From Butyrivibrio sp. (GTDB taxonomy: Bacteria; Bacillota; Clostridia; Lachnospirales; Lachnospiraceae), in contig JAFSQI010000035.1 in the NCBI GenBank assembly GCA_017446685.1, positions 28,393 to 92,392 of the forward strand: a stretch of DNA of 64,000 nucleotides, written 5' to 3'. The first letter of the stretch is position 1. Every line of letters starts with the position of its first letter. Made by a program: the position numbers and the translations under genes. This document shows positions 26,204-34,924 of the stretch, in pieces. Below the pieces are notes generated by a model. That model saw only the letters and a program-made list of their open reading frames with translations. It did not search any database and was not told the DNA's origin.

Positions 26204-27586
26204 TCATATTATACGTGTCTTTAATCTGATCAGGAAAATTATGCCTCTGAAAATAAGTTCCACGCACATTGCAATCCATGCTCCTGCAAGTCCGAACCCC
26301 GGTGTCAGGACCAAAGATAAGACAATTCTTATCCCCCACATACTGACAAGATTCATGATACTTGGAACAAGAGTATCTCCTACACCTCTAAGTGCTCCGG
26401 TTGCTACTATGGAAGCCGCAAACAAAGGCTCAGCAAATAGTTCAATACGAAGCACCTTGATTCCAAGCTCTCTGACAGCCATATCAGGTGTCAGAAATCC
26501 AAATATATACGGACAGATAAAATACATGATAATTCCTGTACCTGTCATGATTGCAATTCCAAAAAATGTTGTAATCCAGGCAAAGCTCCTGGCAAAGCTT
26601 TTTTTACCTGCTCCGATAGCTTGTCCTACAAGAGTCGTAGCTGCTGCCTGAAGCCCATACCCCGGCTCATAGCAAAGAGCTTCAACAGTTATGGCAAAAG
26701 AATGTGCTGCCACAGCCACAGTTCCAAGTGGCGCAACTATTCCTGTTGTCATAACCTGGGCTCCGCATAAGGCTATCTGCTCTACAGCCATAGGAATTGA
26801 TATTTTAAGTGCCTTTTCCTGAGTGATTCCGGAAAATCTAAAAAGCTTATCTCTCCTGATAGCAATATGCTGTTGTCTGATACATGCAAAATAAGCCATA
26901 AGCGCCCCTGAAAGTAGCTCTGCAACGCCTGTTCCAAGAGCCGCGCCCTTAACACCAAGGCCAAGCCCCGGAACTTTAATTCCGGCAAAAGTAAATGTTC
27001 CTGTGTCAAAGATGAATAAAGCATTAAATATTACATCAAGGACACACATAAGCACATCTAAAGTGCCCGGGACCTTGGTATTGCCGCTTGCCTGAAGAGA
27101 GGCTCCGCAGTATAACAATATCTGCCTTACTGGTACAAACAGTGCATATATCATAAAATATGCAGTTGCTCCTTTTCTGATACTCTCACCAGCTCTAAGC
27201 CAAACCGGAAGCAATCCACTTATGGAAAGACCGATTATCATCATTACAAGTGAAAAGATAACTATAGAAATAAAGCCCTGTCTGAATACTCTTTTTGATG
27301 TATCTGTATCTCCTGCGCCCACTGCATGTGCTATCTGCACTGAAAAGCCATAGGACGCTGCTGAGCAAACTCCTCCAAAAAGCCAGGTTGTAGATGATAC
27401 AAGTCCAATAGAAGCTGAGGCTGTTGCACCTAAACTTCCTACCATAGCTGCATCAATATACTGCATAGCTATCATTGAAATCTGCGCAAGGATTGTCGGT
27501 ATACTCAAAAGCCATACCAACTGAAGCTTTTTAGCTAAATTTATTTCTGTTTCTGAACGCATTACTGCTGATATATCTTTAGCCAT
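26204..27586 (-). CDS. MATE family efflux transporter
   Basis: 460 residues with twelve predicted membrane segments in two homologous halves, the layout of multidrug and toxin extrusion (MATE, NorM/DinF-like) antiporters. Recognisable stretches are QYIDAAMVGSLGATASASIGL in the first helix region, GVCSAASYGFSVQIAHAVGAGD, and in the second half GLQAAATTLVGQAIGAGKKS and GALRGVGDTLVPSI. It would export cationic compounds using a sodium or proton gradient; the real substrate is unknown. The ribosome binding site is weak. It follows the CYTH gene by 16 bp and is probably co-transcribed with it. Confidence 0.92.
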   Translation of the reverse strand: MAKDISAVMRSETEINLAKKLQLVWLLSIPTILAQISMIAMQYIDAAMVGSLGATASASIGLVSSTTWLFGGVCSAASYGFSVQIAHAVGAGDTDTSKRVFRQGFISIVIFSLVMMIIGLSISGLLPVWLRAGESIRKGATAYFMIYALFVPVRQILLYCGASLQASGNTKVPGTLDVLMCVLDVIFNALFIFDTGTFTFAGIKVPGLGLGVKGAALGTGVAELLSGALMAYFACIRQQHIAIRRDKLFRFSGITQEKALKISIPMAVEQIALCGAQVMTTGIVAPLGTVAVAAHSFAITVEALCYEPGYGLQAAATTLVGQAIGAGKKSFARSFAWITTFFGIAIMTGTGIIMYFICPYIFGFLTPDMAVRELGIKVLRIELFAEPLFAASIVATGALRGVGDTLVPSIMNLVSMWGIRIVLSLVLTPGFGLAGAWIAMCVELIFRGIIFLIRLKTRII

Positions 27587-27602
27587 TATTTCTGTTTTTC
27601 TT

Positions 27603-28205
27603 TCAAGTTAATTTTTCTCTGCTCATCTGAGAGTTACTGTATTTTCTGTCACCGGTAACATCCTCATCAAACCATGATGCCGCCTTATACTGTCTTGCAG
27701 CTTCTTCACTTGGAAATTCTACTTCCGCAAGGATTCTACCATCAAATGGTGCTTTGAAAACGTCAAGTTCTATCTTGATTGAACCGTTTTTTACTATTTC
27801 CCAAAGCTCCGGATTTTTATTTAGATATTCCTGTGTATACGCATCCTCATTGATTGGAATTAAATATCTCCTCTTCCTGATAAAATTACCATCTGCCTTG
27901 GCAGATAAATGCTCATAACTTTCTTTATCAAGCGGCATATTATACTCAACCTGACCGATATCCTTTTTCTCAGAATCCTTTCTATTTCCTTCACCAGTAT
28001 CAGCTTCTGCTTTTAATTCATTCCCGCCGTTATCACTTTTCCCCGGTGTTCCTTTATAGGTCATGTAGTAAATATCATCCTCTCTTCTGACTCTTATAGC
28101 AGGATGCACATTCAAATATCCCTGCTCAATTTCATGAAATGGATATTTTTCCAGATCAAACGGTATTTCTTTTACTGTAAACTTCTTTTCTATTTCAATT
28201 CCCAT
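27603..28205 (-). CDS. CYTH domain protein
   Basis: 200 residues from the ATG at 28205, which has TTGGAG eight bases upstream; an in-frame TTG 15 bases earlier overlaps that site and is unlikely to be used. The family signature ExExK is at residues 4-8 (MGIEIEKKF), followed by further basic and acidic strands (IRVRREDDIYYMTYKG, IRKRRYLIPI, IELDVF, AEVEFPSEEAA) of the triphosphate tunnel fold. Members act on inorganic triphosphate or related phosphates with a divalent metal. It is first in a two-gene run with the MATE transporter. Confidence 0.9.
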   Translation of the reverse strand: MGIEIEKKFTVKEIPFDLEKYPFHEIEQGYLNVHPAIRVRREDDIYYMTYKGTPGKSDNGGNELKAEADTGEGNRKDSEKKDIGQVEYNMPLDKESYEHLSAKADGNFIRKRRYLIPINEDAYTQEYLNKNPELWEIVKNGSIKIELDVFKAPFDGRILAEVEFPSEEAARQYKAASWFDEDVTGDRKYSNSQMSREKLT

Positions 28206-28414
28206 ATTACCAATCTCCAATCATCTTTCTAATTTCTAAAAAAAATTTCTTTTTAATGTTATCACATTCTTGAGAAAGGAAGCTTGTTTCCTCATTTGAA
28301 TCTATATGGATTAAAACTGAATAGTGGCTTTACCACCTATTATAACAAAACTTTTTAATATACATAGATTCATTTAAAGGTGTAAAATCATTATTATGAA
28401 CAATGCATCAAATT

Positions 28415-28450
28415 CTGACAAAATGCGCAGCACAGTGCGCGTTTTGTCAG
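28415..28450. promoter_or_regulatory. Long hairpin or operator upstream of the DJ-1/PfpI gene
   Basis: ctgacaaaatgcgca (28415-28429) and tgcgcgttttgtcag (28436-28450) form a 15-bp stem with a single T/G position and a 6-nt loop. It ends 40 bp before the DJ-1/PfpI start codon. No T-run follows on either strand, so it is probably an operator or leader element rather than a terminator. Confidence 0.55.
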
Positions 28451-28490
28451 AACAGTAATTACAATAATACAAGCACATATGGAGGTCAGT

Positions 28491-29042
28491 ATGGCAAAAA
28501 CAGCAATTTTTTTGGCGGATGGTTTTGAAGAAATAGAGGCACTTACAGTTGTTGATCTGCTTCGCCGTGCAGGAATAGAAATTACAACTGCATCTATCAT
28601 GGGAAGAAAAGATGTCACCGGCTCACATAAAATCACAGTTGAAGCCGATGCTCTTTTAGAAGATATTGATTTTGACAGCACCGATATGATCATTCTTCCA
28701 GGAGGAATGCCCGGAACAACAAACCTTGGAGCATGTAAGCTACTTGAAGAAAAAATACTTGAGTTTGACAAAAAGGAAAAGATGCTTGCAGCAATCTGTG
28801 CAGCTCCTACAGTATACGGAAAACTTGGTATTTTAAACGGTAAAAAAGCCTGCTGTTATCCAGGATGCGAAAAAGATCTTGACGGAGCAGATGTTCAGGT
28901 AACTACTGTAACCAAGGATTCACATTTCATCACAAGCCGCGGTATGGGAACAGCCATAGATTTTGGTCTTGCAATCATTGAACATTTCCAGGGTGAACAG
29001 GCAGCCAAAGATATGGCATCCAAAATCGTATATACAAAGTAA
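28491..29042 (+). CDS. DJ-1/PfpI family protein
   Basis: 183 residues from the ATG at 28491; GGAGG at 28481-28485 is the ribosome binding site, so the ATG at 28479 is not the start. The fold is that of DJ-1/ThiJ: FLADGFEEIEALTVVDLLRRAG with the conserved acidic residue at the N-terminus, IILPGGMPGT, and the nucleophile elbow AAICAAPTVYG with Cys103. Later GCEKDLDGADVQVTTV and ITSRGMGTAIDFGLAIIE are typical of the DJ-1 clade. Likely roles are protection against glyoxals or oxidative stress; not proven. Isolated on the plus strand. Confidence 0.93.
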   Translation: MAKTAIFLADGFEEIEALTVVDLLRRAGIEITTASIMGRKDVTGSHKITVEADALLEDIDFDSTDMIILPGGMPGTTNLGACKLLEEKILEFDKKEKMLAAICAAPTVYGKLGILNGKKACCYPGCEKDLDGADVQVTTVTKDSHFITSRGMGTAIDFGLAIIEHFQGEQAAKDMASKIVYTK

Positions 29043-29057
29043 AAAAATCAAATGAGA

Positions 29058-29140
29058 TTACAATTCAGTTGTCACCCAGATTATATGAGATGAGTATAAA
29101 TGTGTAGTTCTCGGACGAGGAGATAATTCATAAGATAAAA
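29058..29140 (+). repeat. Half copy of the TTACAATTCAG palindromic element
   Basis: Begins TTACAATTCAGTTGTCA 15 bp after the DJ-1/PfpI stop. The following 65 bp, including GATTATATGAG, ATAAATGTG, TCTCGGACGAGGAGA and TAATTCATAAGAT, match closely the reverse complement of the right end of the window (63935-64000) and more distantly 63801-63880. Only one arm is present; it abuts the lacI terminator hairpin. Confidence 0.7.
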
Positions 29141-29143
29141 ATG

Positions 29144-29182
29144 CGTTGCTGAATCTACAATTTTCTTGTTGATTCAGCAACG
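29144..29182 (-). terminator. Terminator whose 5' arm lies inside the lacI coding end
   Basis: cgttgctgaatc (29144-29155) and gattcagcaacg (29171-29182) pair perfectly over 12 bp. The right-hand arm codes for the last residues of the LacI-type regulator, and on the minus strand the hairpin is followed by ATTTTTATC. It ends the malQ-lacI transcript. Confidence 0.8.
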
Positions 29183-30183
29183 ATCAGCTCTCCCGGGAAA
29201 ATAAGGTGCTTATGACCTCTTTTTTCCTCGATGAGATCAAATATAAGTCTTATCGTTTCCTCAGAAATATCATCAAGAGGCTGCCTTAATGTAGTAAGCC
29301 TCGGCACAGAAAACTCAGATATTTCCTGTCCGTCAAATCCTGCCACAGATACATCCTCGGGAACTCTTATACCTGAATCCGCAAAAGCTCTTAAAGCACC
29401 TATAGCAAGCACATCAGATATGCAAAAAAGTGCAGTAAAATCAGCTCCCGATTCAATCAAAGACTTTGTAGCCTGATATCCGTTTTTCATTGTATAAATT
29501 CTCTTATCAACATACTGTATCAGACTGTCATCTCTTTCTATCCCGTTGGATTTAAGAGCATCCAGATATCCCTCAAAACGAAGCTTTACTACAGAAGGTT
29601 CATCATTTCCCTCAGTCAAAATAGCTATTTTCCTATGTCCAAGCTTTATAAGATAATCCACCATTTTGCGGCTTTCAACCGCGTCATCCACTGATACAGT
29701 TGAATAAGAATTCCTGCTAAGTTCTTCTGAAATATCAGATCCGATAGTAGCAAATATCACAGGGACATTAAGCTGCTTCATTTTTTCAGCAGAGTGCTTG
29801 GAACTTCCGCCAAGAAAAATAATTCCGCGAAGCCTTTTCTCTTTTTCCAGTTCAAGAGCAACATCCACCTCATTTTCATAGGCTTCAACATGCCTTAGGA
29901 CCAGCGCATATCCTTTTTTGTCTGTCTCCTGCTCTATCTTCTCAATAACAGGAGTAAAAAAAGGGTTAGTAATACCTTTTACAAGTACACCAATACACTT
30001 TGCATCTGTTCTTTTGAGGTTTCTTGCACTGTTATTAGGGATATAACCGGTTTCCCTGATTACTTCCATTATTCGCTTTTTGGTTTCCGGATTTATATCG
30101 GAGTGATCATTAATTGCTCTTGATACGGTGCTGACACCAACACCGCATCTTTTAGCAATTTCTCTTATTGTTATTTCTGACAT
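29155..30183 (-). CDS. LacI family regulator, probably for starch/maltose genes
   Basis: 342 residues. N-terminal helix-turn-helix ITIREIAKRCGVGVSTVSRAINDHSDINPETKKRI, then NNSARNLKRTDAKCIGVLVKG and a periplasmic-binding-protein-like effector domain with VAGFDGQEISEF and TTLRQPL. It begins 6 bp after malQ, so the two are one operon, and it is the natural candidate to control malQ and the amylase gene through the AAACGTT-type sites at 31768-31779 and 11081-11096. The effector is probably maltose or a maltodextrin; this is inference. Confidence 0.92.
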   Translation of the reverse strand: MSEITIREIAKRCGVGVSTVSRAINDHSDINPETKKRIMEVIRETGYIPNNSARNLKRTDAKCIGVLVKGITNPFFTPVIEKIEQETDKKGYALVLRHVEAYENEVDVALELEKEKRLRGIIFLGGSSKHSAEKMKQLNVPVIFATIGSDISEELSRNSYSTVSVDDAVESRKMVDYLIKLGHRKIAILTEGNDEPSVVKLRFEGYLDALKSNGIERDDSLIQYVDKRIYTMKNGYQATKSLIESGADFTALFCISDVLAIGALRAFADSGIRVPEDVSVAGFDGQEISEFSVPRLTTLRQPLDDISEETIRLIFDLIEEKRGHKHLIFPGELIVAESTRKL

Positions 30184-30189
30184 TTCTAC

Positions 30190-31710
30190 TTAACGAAGCC
30201 TTCCGTAAATTCTGGCATAATCATGCATCTTTTGGCAAAGCTCTTTGGAAAGAGCATCGCTCTTCATTCTCCATACCCAGTTTCCGCCAAGGGTAGACGG
30301 AGTATTGATTCTTGCAGTTTTATCAAGTTCAAGATAATCCTGCATCGGAATAATGGCTGTATCCGATACGCTTCCAAAAGCAAGACGAATCAAAGCCCAA
30401 ACTGCATCCCTTGCATATTTGATTCCAAGATATTCATTGGCAAATTTCTTATCAGCCTTTGGAAGAGTCTTATACCAGCCAAGTGTAGTCTCATTGTCAT
30501 GAGTACCTGTATAAACAACACAGTTTTTATCATAGTTATGAGGAAGATAATCGCTTTCTTCCCTTGAATCAAAGGCAAACTCCAGAATCTTCATTCCGGG
30601 ATAACCTGTCTTTTTAACAAGCTTAATAACTGATGGAGTCAAAAAGCCAAGATCCTCAGCAATAACTTTCTTATCGCCAAGTTCCTTCTTCATAGTTTCA
30701 AAAAGTTCAATTCCCGGACCTTTTCTCCACTCACCGATTTCAGCTGTAGGATTTCCGTAAGGAATTGCATAGTACTCGTCAAATCCTCTGAAGTGGTCTA
30801 TTCTGACTACATCGTAAAGTCTGTAGCACTGGCTGATTCGTTTCATCCACCACTTATAACCTGTTTTTTTATGATAGTCCCATCTATACAGCGGATTTCC
30901 CCAAAGCTGACCTGTTGCGCTGAAAGCATCCGGCGGGCATCCTGCAACATCAATCGGAACATTGTTTTCATCAAGCTGGAACAGCTCAGGATTTGCCCAT
31001 GTATCTGCGCTGTCAAAAGCTACATAAATCGGGATATCACCAATGATCTCAATACCTTTTTCATTTGCATAGCTCTTTAACTTTGTCCACTGCTTTAAAA
31101 ATAAATACTGTATAAAGCTATAAAAGTCAACTTCTTCCGCATATTTTGAAAAAGCTTCCTTAAGAGCTTTTTCTTTTCTAAGTCTTATATCCTCATCCCA
31201 GGTGTTCCAGGCTCTTCCGCCGTTTGCATTCTTAAGTGCCATAAAAAGCGCATAGTCAGAAAGCCAGTCATTTTCAGGATTCTTTTTAAAAGCTTCAAAT
31301 TCTTTTCTAATCTCTTTTGCCTTAGGAGATTTATCAATATTATCAAATGCAAGCTTAAGAAGCTTAAATCTGGAACGATAAAGCTTCTCATAATCTATAA
31401 ACTCTTCATTGGTTCCGAAATCGAACTTATCTGCATCTTTTTTTGTAATTAAGCCTTCATTAATTAGTTCATTGATATCAATAAAATATGGATTTCCTGC
31501 GAATGTAGAAAAAGACTGATACGGAGAATCTCCATAACTTGTCGGTCCAAGCGGCAGAATCTGCCAGTAGCTCTGTCCTGCTTCTTCCAAAAAGTCTACA
31601 AATTCATATGCCTCTTTTGAAAAAGTACCAATTCCATACTCTGATGGCAATGAAAAAATAGGGAGTAATACTCCACAGACTCTTTTCTGCTTTTTATTGC
31701 TCTTTGCCAT
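30190..31710 (-). CDS. malQ: 4-alpha-glucanotransferase (amylomaltase, GH77)
   Basis: 506-residue cytoplasmic disproportionating enzyme that moves maltodextrin units between chains and releases glucose. GH77 landmarks: GVLLPIFSLPSEYGIGTF at the N-terminus, the nucleophile Asp in VVRIDHFRGFDEYYAIP, the acid Glu in VIAEDLGFLTP, the third Asp in TGTHDNETTLGW, and NTPSTLGGNWVWRM near the end. Length is standard. GAGGGG precedes the ATG. Together with the secreted amylase it processes imported starch fragments. The lacI gene follows at once. Confidence 0.97.
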   Translation of the reverse strand: MAKSNKKQKRVCGVLLPIFSLPSEYGIGTFSKEAYEFVDFLEEAGQSYWQILPLGPTSYGDSPYQSFSTFAGNPYFIDINELINEGLITKKDADKFDFGTNEEFIDYEKLYRSRFKLLKLAFDNIDKSPKAKEIRKEFEAFKKNPENDWLSDYALFMALKNANGGRAWNTWDEDIRLRKEKALKEAFSKYAEEVDFYSFIQYLFLKQWTKLKSYANEKGIEIIGDIPIYVAFDSADTWANPELFQLDENNVPIDVAGCPPDAFSATGQLWGNPLYRWDYHKKTGYKWWMKRISQCYRLYDVVRIDHFRGFDEYYAIPYGNPTAEIGEWRKGPGIELFETMKKELGDKKVIAEDLGFLTPSVIKLVKKTGYPGMKILEFAFDSREESDYLPHNYDKNCVVYTGTHDNETTLGWYKTLPKADKKFANEYLGIKYARDAVWALIRLAFGSVSDTAIIPMQDYLELDKTARINTPSTLGGNWVWRMKSDALSKELCQKMHDYARIYGRLR

Positions 31711-31762
31711 AGTAACATCCCCTCTTTGATATTAATAAAATATATCGGAACAAACCGCGCAA

Positions 31763-31779
31763 TTACCGGTAACGTTTCC
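31763..31779. promoter_or_regulatory. LacI-type operator upstream of malQ
   Basis: The palindrome TTACCGGTAA (31763-31772) overlaps GGTAACGTTTCC (31768-31779). The core GGAAACGTT is also present in front of the amylase gene at 11083-11091, suggesting the same regulator binds both. Confidence 0.6.
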
Positions 31780-31817
31780 ATGATTCTACTTTACCACTCA
31801 CGTCACCTTATATCAAC

Positions 31818-32765
31818 TTATTTTTCTTCAGAAAGCGTATCAAATTCACTTTTCTTAATTCCCCAAATAAGATTACGCCACTGTTCAAGCTGCGTCGTAG
31901 TCATGAAACCATTTGAAGTTCCCATATATCCAATCTTGTAGGATGCAAACAAAAGTGCATTCTTAATCGCATTGACACTGTCACCATTCTCAACATAATA
32001 ATGTAAGAAGCACGCAAACAGAGCATTTCCGGCTCCTATAGTGTTTACTACTTCATTTGTCTTTACTGTTTTATAGTGAACACGAAGATTTTGACTCTTA
32101 TCGAACAAAATCAATCCTTCGCTTCCCTGTCCAAGGATAATAATTTCAGTCCCATATGTCCCTGAAATTCTGTCAATAAAATCATATGGATCCTCAGTAA
32201 GCGTATCATCCGAGAAATACAGAATCTTTGCCGGCTCAAGGAAGTCGGTATTATATTTTTCCTTTTCAGGATTGTAGCTTCTGATATTTACAGCAATCGG
32301 TTTATTGTGCTCTGCCGCAGCCTTTGCAAAGGGTCTGCAGAAATTGGCATTTGCAAGAACCATCATATCACAGCTCTCTGCTATAGGCGCAACCATTGAC
32401 ATATCATACACATTATCTCTAAGGTCTTTTATGTCTTCAAAAATCTGCTGTTTTCTATTTTTATCATAGAGCACAACTTCAGTAGGAGTTTCTTTCATCT
32501 GAGGAATAATATACTCAGTAGAAAGAGTAATCTTTCTATCCGGAGGATTTATCATGCCAAGATCCTGATTTCTTCCAACAATAGACATAAAAGTAACATC
32601 ATCCCCAAGCCACTCAAGCGCAAGCGATTCATTATAAGCATCTCCACCCATCTCAGTAAAGATTGTATCATTCTCACATGTGATAGGAGCATAGCTTATC
32701 GGTATCTTATCCACTCTCACTATTGTTTCAATCTGTGTTACACCTGCTACTAAGAATTTGCTCAT
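31818..32765 (-). CDS. PfkB-fold protein lacking the usual catalytic Asp
   Basis: 315 residues with the ribokinase/PfkB fold. The N-terminal glycine pair is GGDAYNESLALEWLGDDVTFMSIVGRNQDLG and the C-terminal signature is VVNTIGAGNALFACFL. In normal kinases of this family the signature is DTxGAGD, the last Asp being the catalytic base; here it is Asn247, and the first Asp is Asn too. The protein may be a non-catalytic sugar-binding or regulatory form, or a kinase using another base. It starts 17 bp after a TetR gene with GGAGG at its start, so it is probably in an operon with that regulator. Confidence 0.85.
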   Translation of the reverse strand: MSKFLVAGVTQIETIVRVDKIPISYAPITCENDTIFTEMGGDAYNESLALEWLGDDVTFMSIVGRNQDLGMINPPDRKITLSTEYIIPQMKETPTEVVLYDKNRKQQIFEDIKDLRDNVYDMSMVAPIAESCDMMVLANANFCRPFAKAAAEHNKPIAVNIRSYNPEKEKYNTDFLEPAKILYFSDDTLTEDPYDFIDRISGTYGTEIIILGQGSEGLILFDKSQNLRVHYKTVKTNEVVNTIGAGNALFACFLHYYVENGDSVNAIKNALLFASYKIGYMGTSNGFMTTTQLEQWRNLIWGIKKSEFDTLSEEK

Positions 32766-32782
32766 TTTGTGCCTCCTGATTT

Positions 32783-33391
32783 TTATTCTCGGTTTATAGA
32801 CATATTTTTGATCAATTCTATGTATTCCTCAGCCTCTTCCATAAAAAAATCTGCCCGAAAGCTCTCATTTTTGATATTCTTTCTAAGTAGTCCATCAATT
32901 GTATAATCCAATATATTTCTAAGCTTTTGGTAATCAATTCCCTCAGCCAACATTGTGATATCAGCCCGGTCTTTTAAGGTGTTCATGATTCTTTGATATT
33001 TTTCTCTGCGCTCACTGATTTCCGCCAATGCTTCCTGGTTAACTTCTTCATTAGCCTTATCCAGAAATAGAAGTATATACGGATACTGAGCCATAGCTGC
33101 CGTTTCAGCAGAAAGTATCTGATGATACAATTCAAAATATCCGTTTTCATTCTTATCAACATTAGCGGTAAGCTCAAGCGTTACAAACCTTGTGGCATAA
33201 TCATACAAAAAAGCATACATTCCAATCTTGCTTCCAAAATAATGAAAAAGAAGTCCCTTACTTATCTGCGCCTCTTTAACTATCTCATCTGTACTGGCAT
33301 GATTATATCCATATTGTGAAAAGACCTTTAGGGCTGCATTTATCATTCTGTCCTGCTTTTCTTTTTTTAATTCAAAAAACTTTTCATTCAT
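32783..33391 (-). CDS. TetR/AcrR family regulator
   Basis: 202 residues. The N-terminal TetR helix-turn-helix is VFSQYGYNHASTDEIVKEA then QISKGLLFHYFGSKIGMY. The rest is a helical ligand-binding domain without known pocket features. GTGAGG precedes the ATG. Followed after 17 bp by the PfkB-fold gene, which it may control. The ligand is unknown. Confidence 0.9.
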   Translation of the reverse strand: MNEKFFELKKEKQDRMINAALKVFSQYGYNHASTDEIVKEAQISKGLLFHYFGSKIGMYAFLYDYATRFVTLELTANVDKNENGYFELYHQILSAETAAMAQYPYILLFLDKANEEVNQEALAEISERREKYQRIMNTLKDRADITMLAEGIDYQKLRNILDYTIDGLLRKNIKNESFRADFFMEEAEEYIELIKNMSINRE

Positions 33392-33508
33392 GTTCTGGCC
33401 TCACCTGTGTTGCTAATATTGACTAAAATAGTCTAAGATTAATATACCATTTACACAATACACATTCAAACGTTTTTCCGTTATTTATAAAATTTTTACT
33501 ATCTAAAA

Positions 33509-33538
33509 AGGGTATTTCGCATTACTGCGAAATACCCT
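33509..33538 (-). terminator. Terminator after the acidic membrane-anchored protein gene
   Basis: agggtatttcgca (33509-33521) and tgcgaaataccct (33526-33538) form a perfect 13-bp stem with a TTAC loop. On the minus strand CTTTTTA follows; it lies 6 bp after the stop at 33545. Confidence 0.9.
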
Positions 33539-33544
33539 AAATAA

Positions 33545-33913
33545 TTACTTCTCGTCATCAAAAAATTCTTCTGATTTAGTAGTAACAGTTTCTTCGGCAT
33601 CATCCAAATTTTCTGTATCTGTATCCGCTTCCTCTTTGTTCGCGGTCTTCTCAGCCTCTTCCTCTTTACATTCTTCTTTATCAGAATCAGCTTCAGATTC
33701 TGGCGAACCAATATCAACATATTTTCGAGAACCTGCTTTGAATTCTGTCAGCTCGTCATCATCCTCAAAATCATCGAAATCGTCAAAATCATCATCAAAG
33801 TCATCTGCTAAATCTTCATTCTTTTTAGAAAGATAATAGTAAGCCCCGGCTGCGGCAGCACCTACTGCGGCACAGAAAACCACAAACTTACCAAATCCGC
33901 TTTTCTTGGACAT
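33545..33913 (-). CDS. Small membrane-anchored, highly acidic protein
   Basis: 122 residues from the ATG at 33913, chosen because GAGGAGGAG lies seven bases upstream. A short basic start (MSKKSGFGK) is followed by one hydrophobic Ala/Gly-rich helix (about 9-26) and then an extremely Asp/Glu-rich tail (for example DDFDDDFDDFDDFEDDDE). No catalytic motif. Similar small anchored acidic proteins occur near housekeeping genes in Lachnospiraceae, with unknown role. The tail may be a disordered spacer, a metal or cation buffer, or a binding surface. Same strand as the DUF2225 gene, 100 bp downstream. Confidence 0.75.
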   Translation of the reverse strand: MSKKSGFGKFVVFCAAVGAAAAGAYYYLSKKNEDLADDFDDDFDDFDDFEDDDELTEFKAGSRKYVDIGSPESEADSDKEECKEEEAEKTANKEEADTDTENLDDAEETVTTKSEEFFDDEK

Positions 33914-34012
33914 TCCAGCTCCTCCTCTACTACGCACGCTAATAACCAGCTTATACCGGTTGAATGCGGATACTTTTATTTTAATACATTAAATGTACAA
34001 ATAAAAGTATTT

Positions 34013-34870
34013 TTATGCTTCTCCCTTTTTTTCTGCCATAATATCTTTCAAATCTCTTGCCTTATCTTTAATTCTACTATTGGCAGTTCTGGATGTAAGC
34101 AGTTCGGAAATAAGCTTTCCTGCAATCTCATAATCCTCAGTTTCTACTGCCAGTGCAGCCATGAGGTAATCAAGCGTTGATGCATCCATTCCGGCAATAG
34201 GGAACTCTTCAGACTGTCTAGCCATAACAAAACCATTGAGCGCATTTACAAGGAGTTCCTTTTCCTGCGCATCATTAGTTTTCTTTTTCTCCTCATAATC
34301 AGGATCTGTCTGATCAAGTCTCTGTGTTTCGCCTCTGATCAGCCATGCATTTCTAAGACAGATATATGCCTTTTCACTGTTCTTAGCCTTCTTGACAACT
34401 GCATTTGCCAGAGCAAGCTGATAAAGGCTCTTGGCATATTCATAACTGTATGTCGGCTCATTGTAATGCATCTGTTTGTAGTTCATACTGATTTTCACTC
34501 TGACATCATCTATCTGATATTTATTGATAGTTGGAAAATATCTTCCAAGTGCCGCATAGCCACAATCAGGACAAGCAATTACTTCATACTTGCTCATATC
34601 AACTTCATCATAGTCAGGTCTAAGATCCATATCTACATTTTTCATCCTGACCTTACCTGTTCTGACCGCTTTAACGGAAAAATCAATTTCACAGACCGGA
34701 CATTTATATTTCTTGTCAAACAAGAAGTCTTCTTCTTTTGCCAGAACAAGTTTCTTCTTAGGTTCTTCCTTCTTTACCGGTTCTTCCTTCTTGGCAGGGT
34801 CCTCAAACAGATTTCCACCGCCCAGATTTCCAAGTCCAAGTTTCTCAAGTCCAGAAAAAATACCAGCCAT
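34013..34870 (-). CDS. DUF2225 family protein with CxxC zinc motifs
   Basis: 285 residues. After a low-complexity start with PAKKEEPVKKEEPKKK, the zinc-ribbon-like pair YKCPVCEIDFSVKAVR and VIACPDCGYAALGRYFP identifies DUF2225. The C-terminal half is helical, TPR-like (YAKSLYQLALANAVVKKA, YICLRNAWLIRGE, LLVNALNGFVMA, YLMAALAVETEDYEIAGKLI). The function is unknown. AGAGGT precedes the ATG. It follows glnS by 54 bp on the same strand. Confidence 0.87.
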   Translation of the reverse strand: MAGIFSGLEKLGLGNLGGGNLFEDPAKKEEPVKKEEPKKKLVLAKEEDFLFDKKYKCPVCEIDFSVKAVRTGKVRMKNVDMDLRPDYDEVDMSKYEVIACPDCGYAALGRYFPTINKYQIDDVRVKISMNYKQMHYNEPTYSYEYAKSLYQLALANAVVKKAKNSEKAYICLRNAWLIRGETQRLDQTDPDYEEKKKTNDAQEKELLVNALNGFVMARQSEEFPIAGMDASTLDYLMAALAVETEDYEIAGKLISELLTSRTANSRIKDKARDLKDIMAEKKGEA

Positions 34871-34924
34871 AAGCTTTACCTCTTGTTATTATTTTAAGCG
34901 CTGACAACAGTTACATGAGCTTAC

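Noticed and set aside
29058-29140. Guanidine-type riboswitch suggested by GGACGAG
   Set aside because: Only this short word fits; the block recurs in inverted copies at the window end and lies between convergent genes, so a repeat explains it better.
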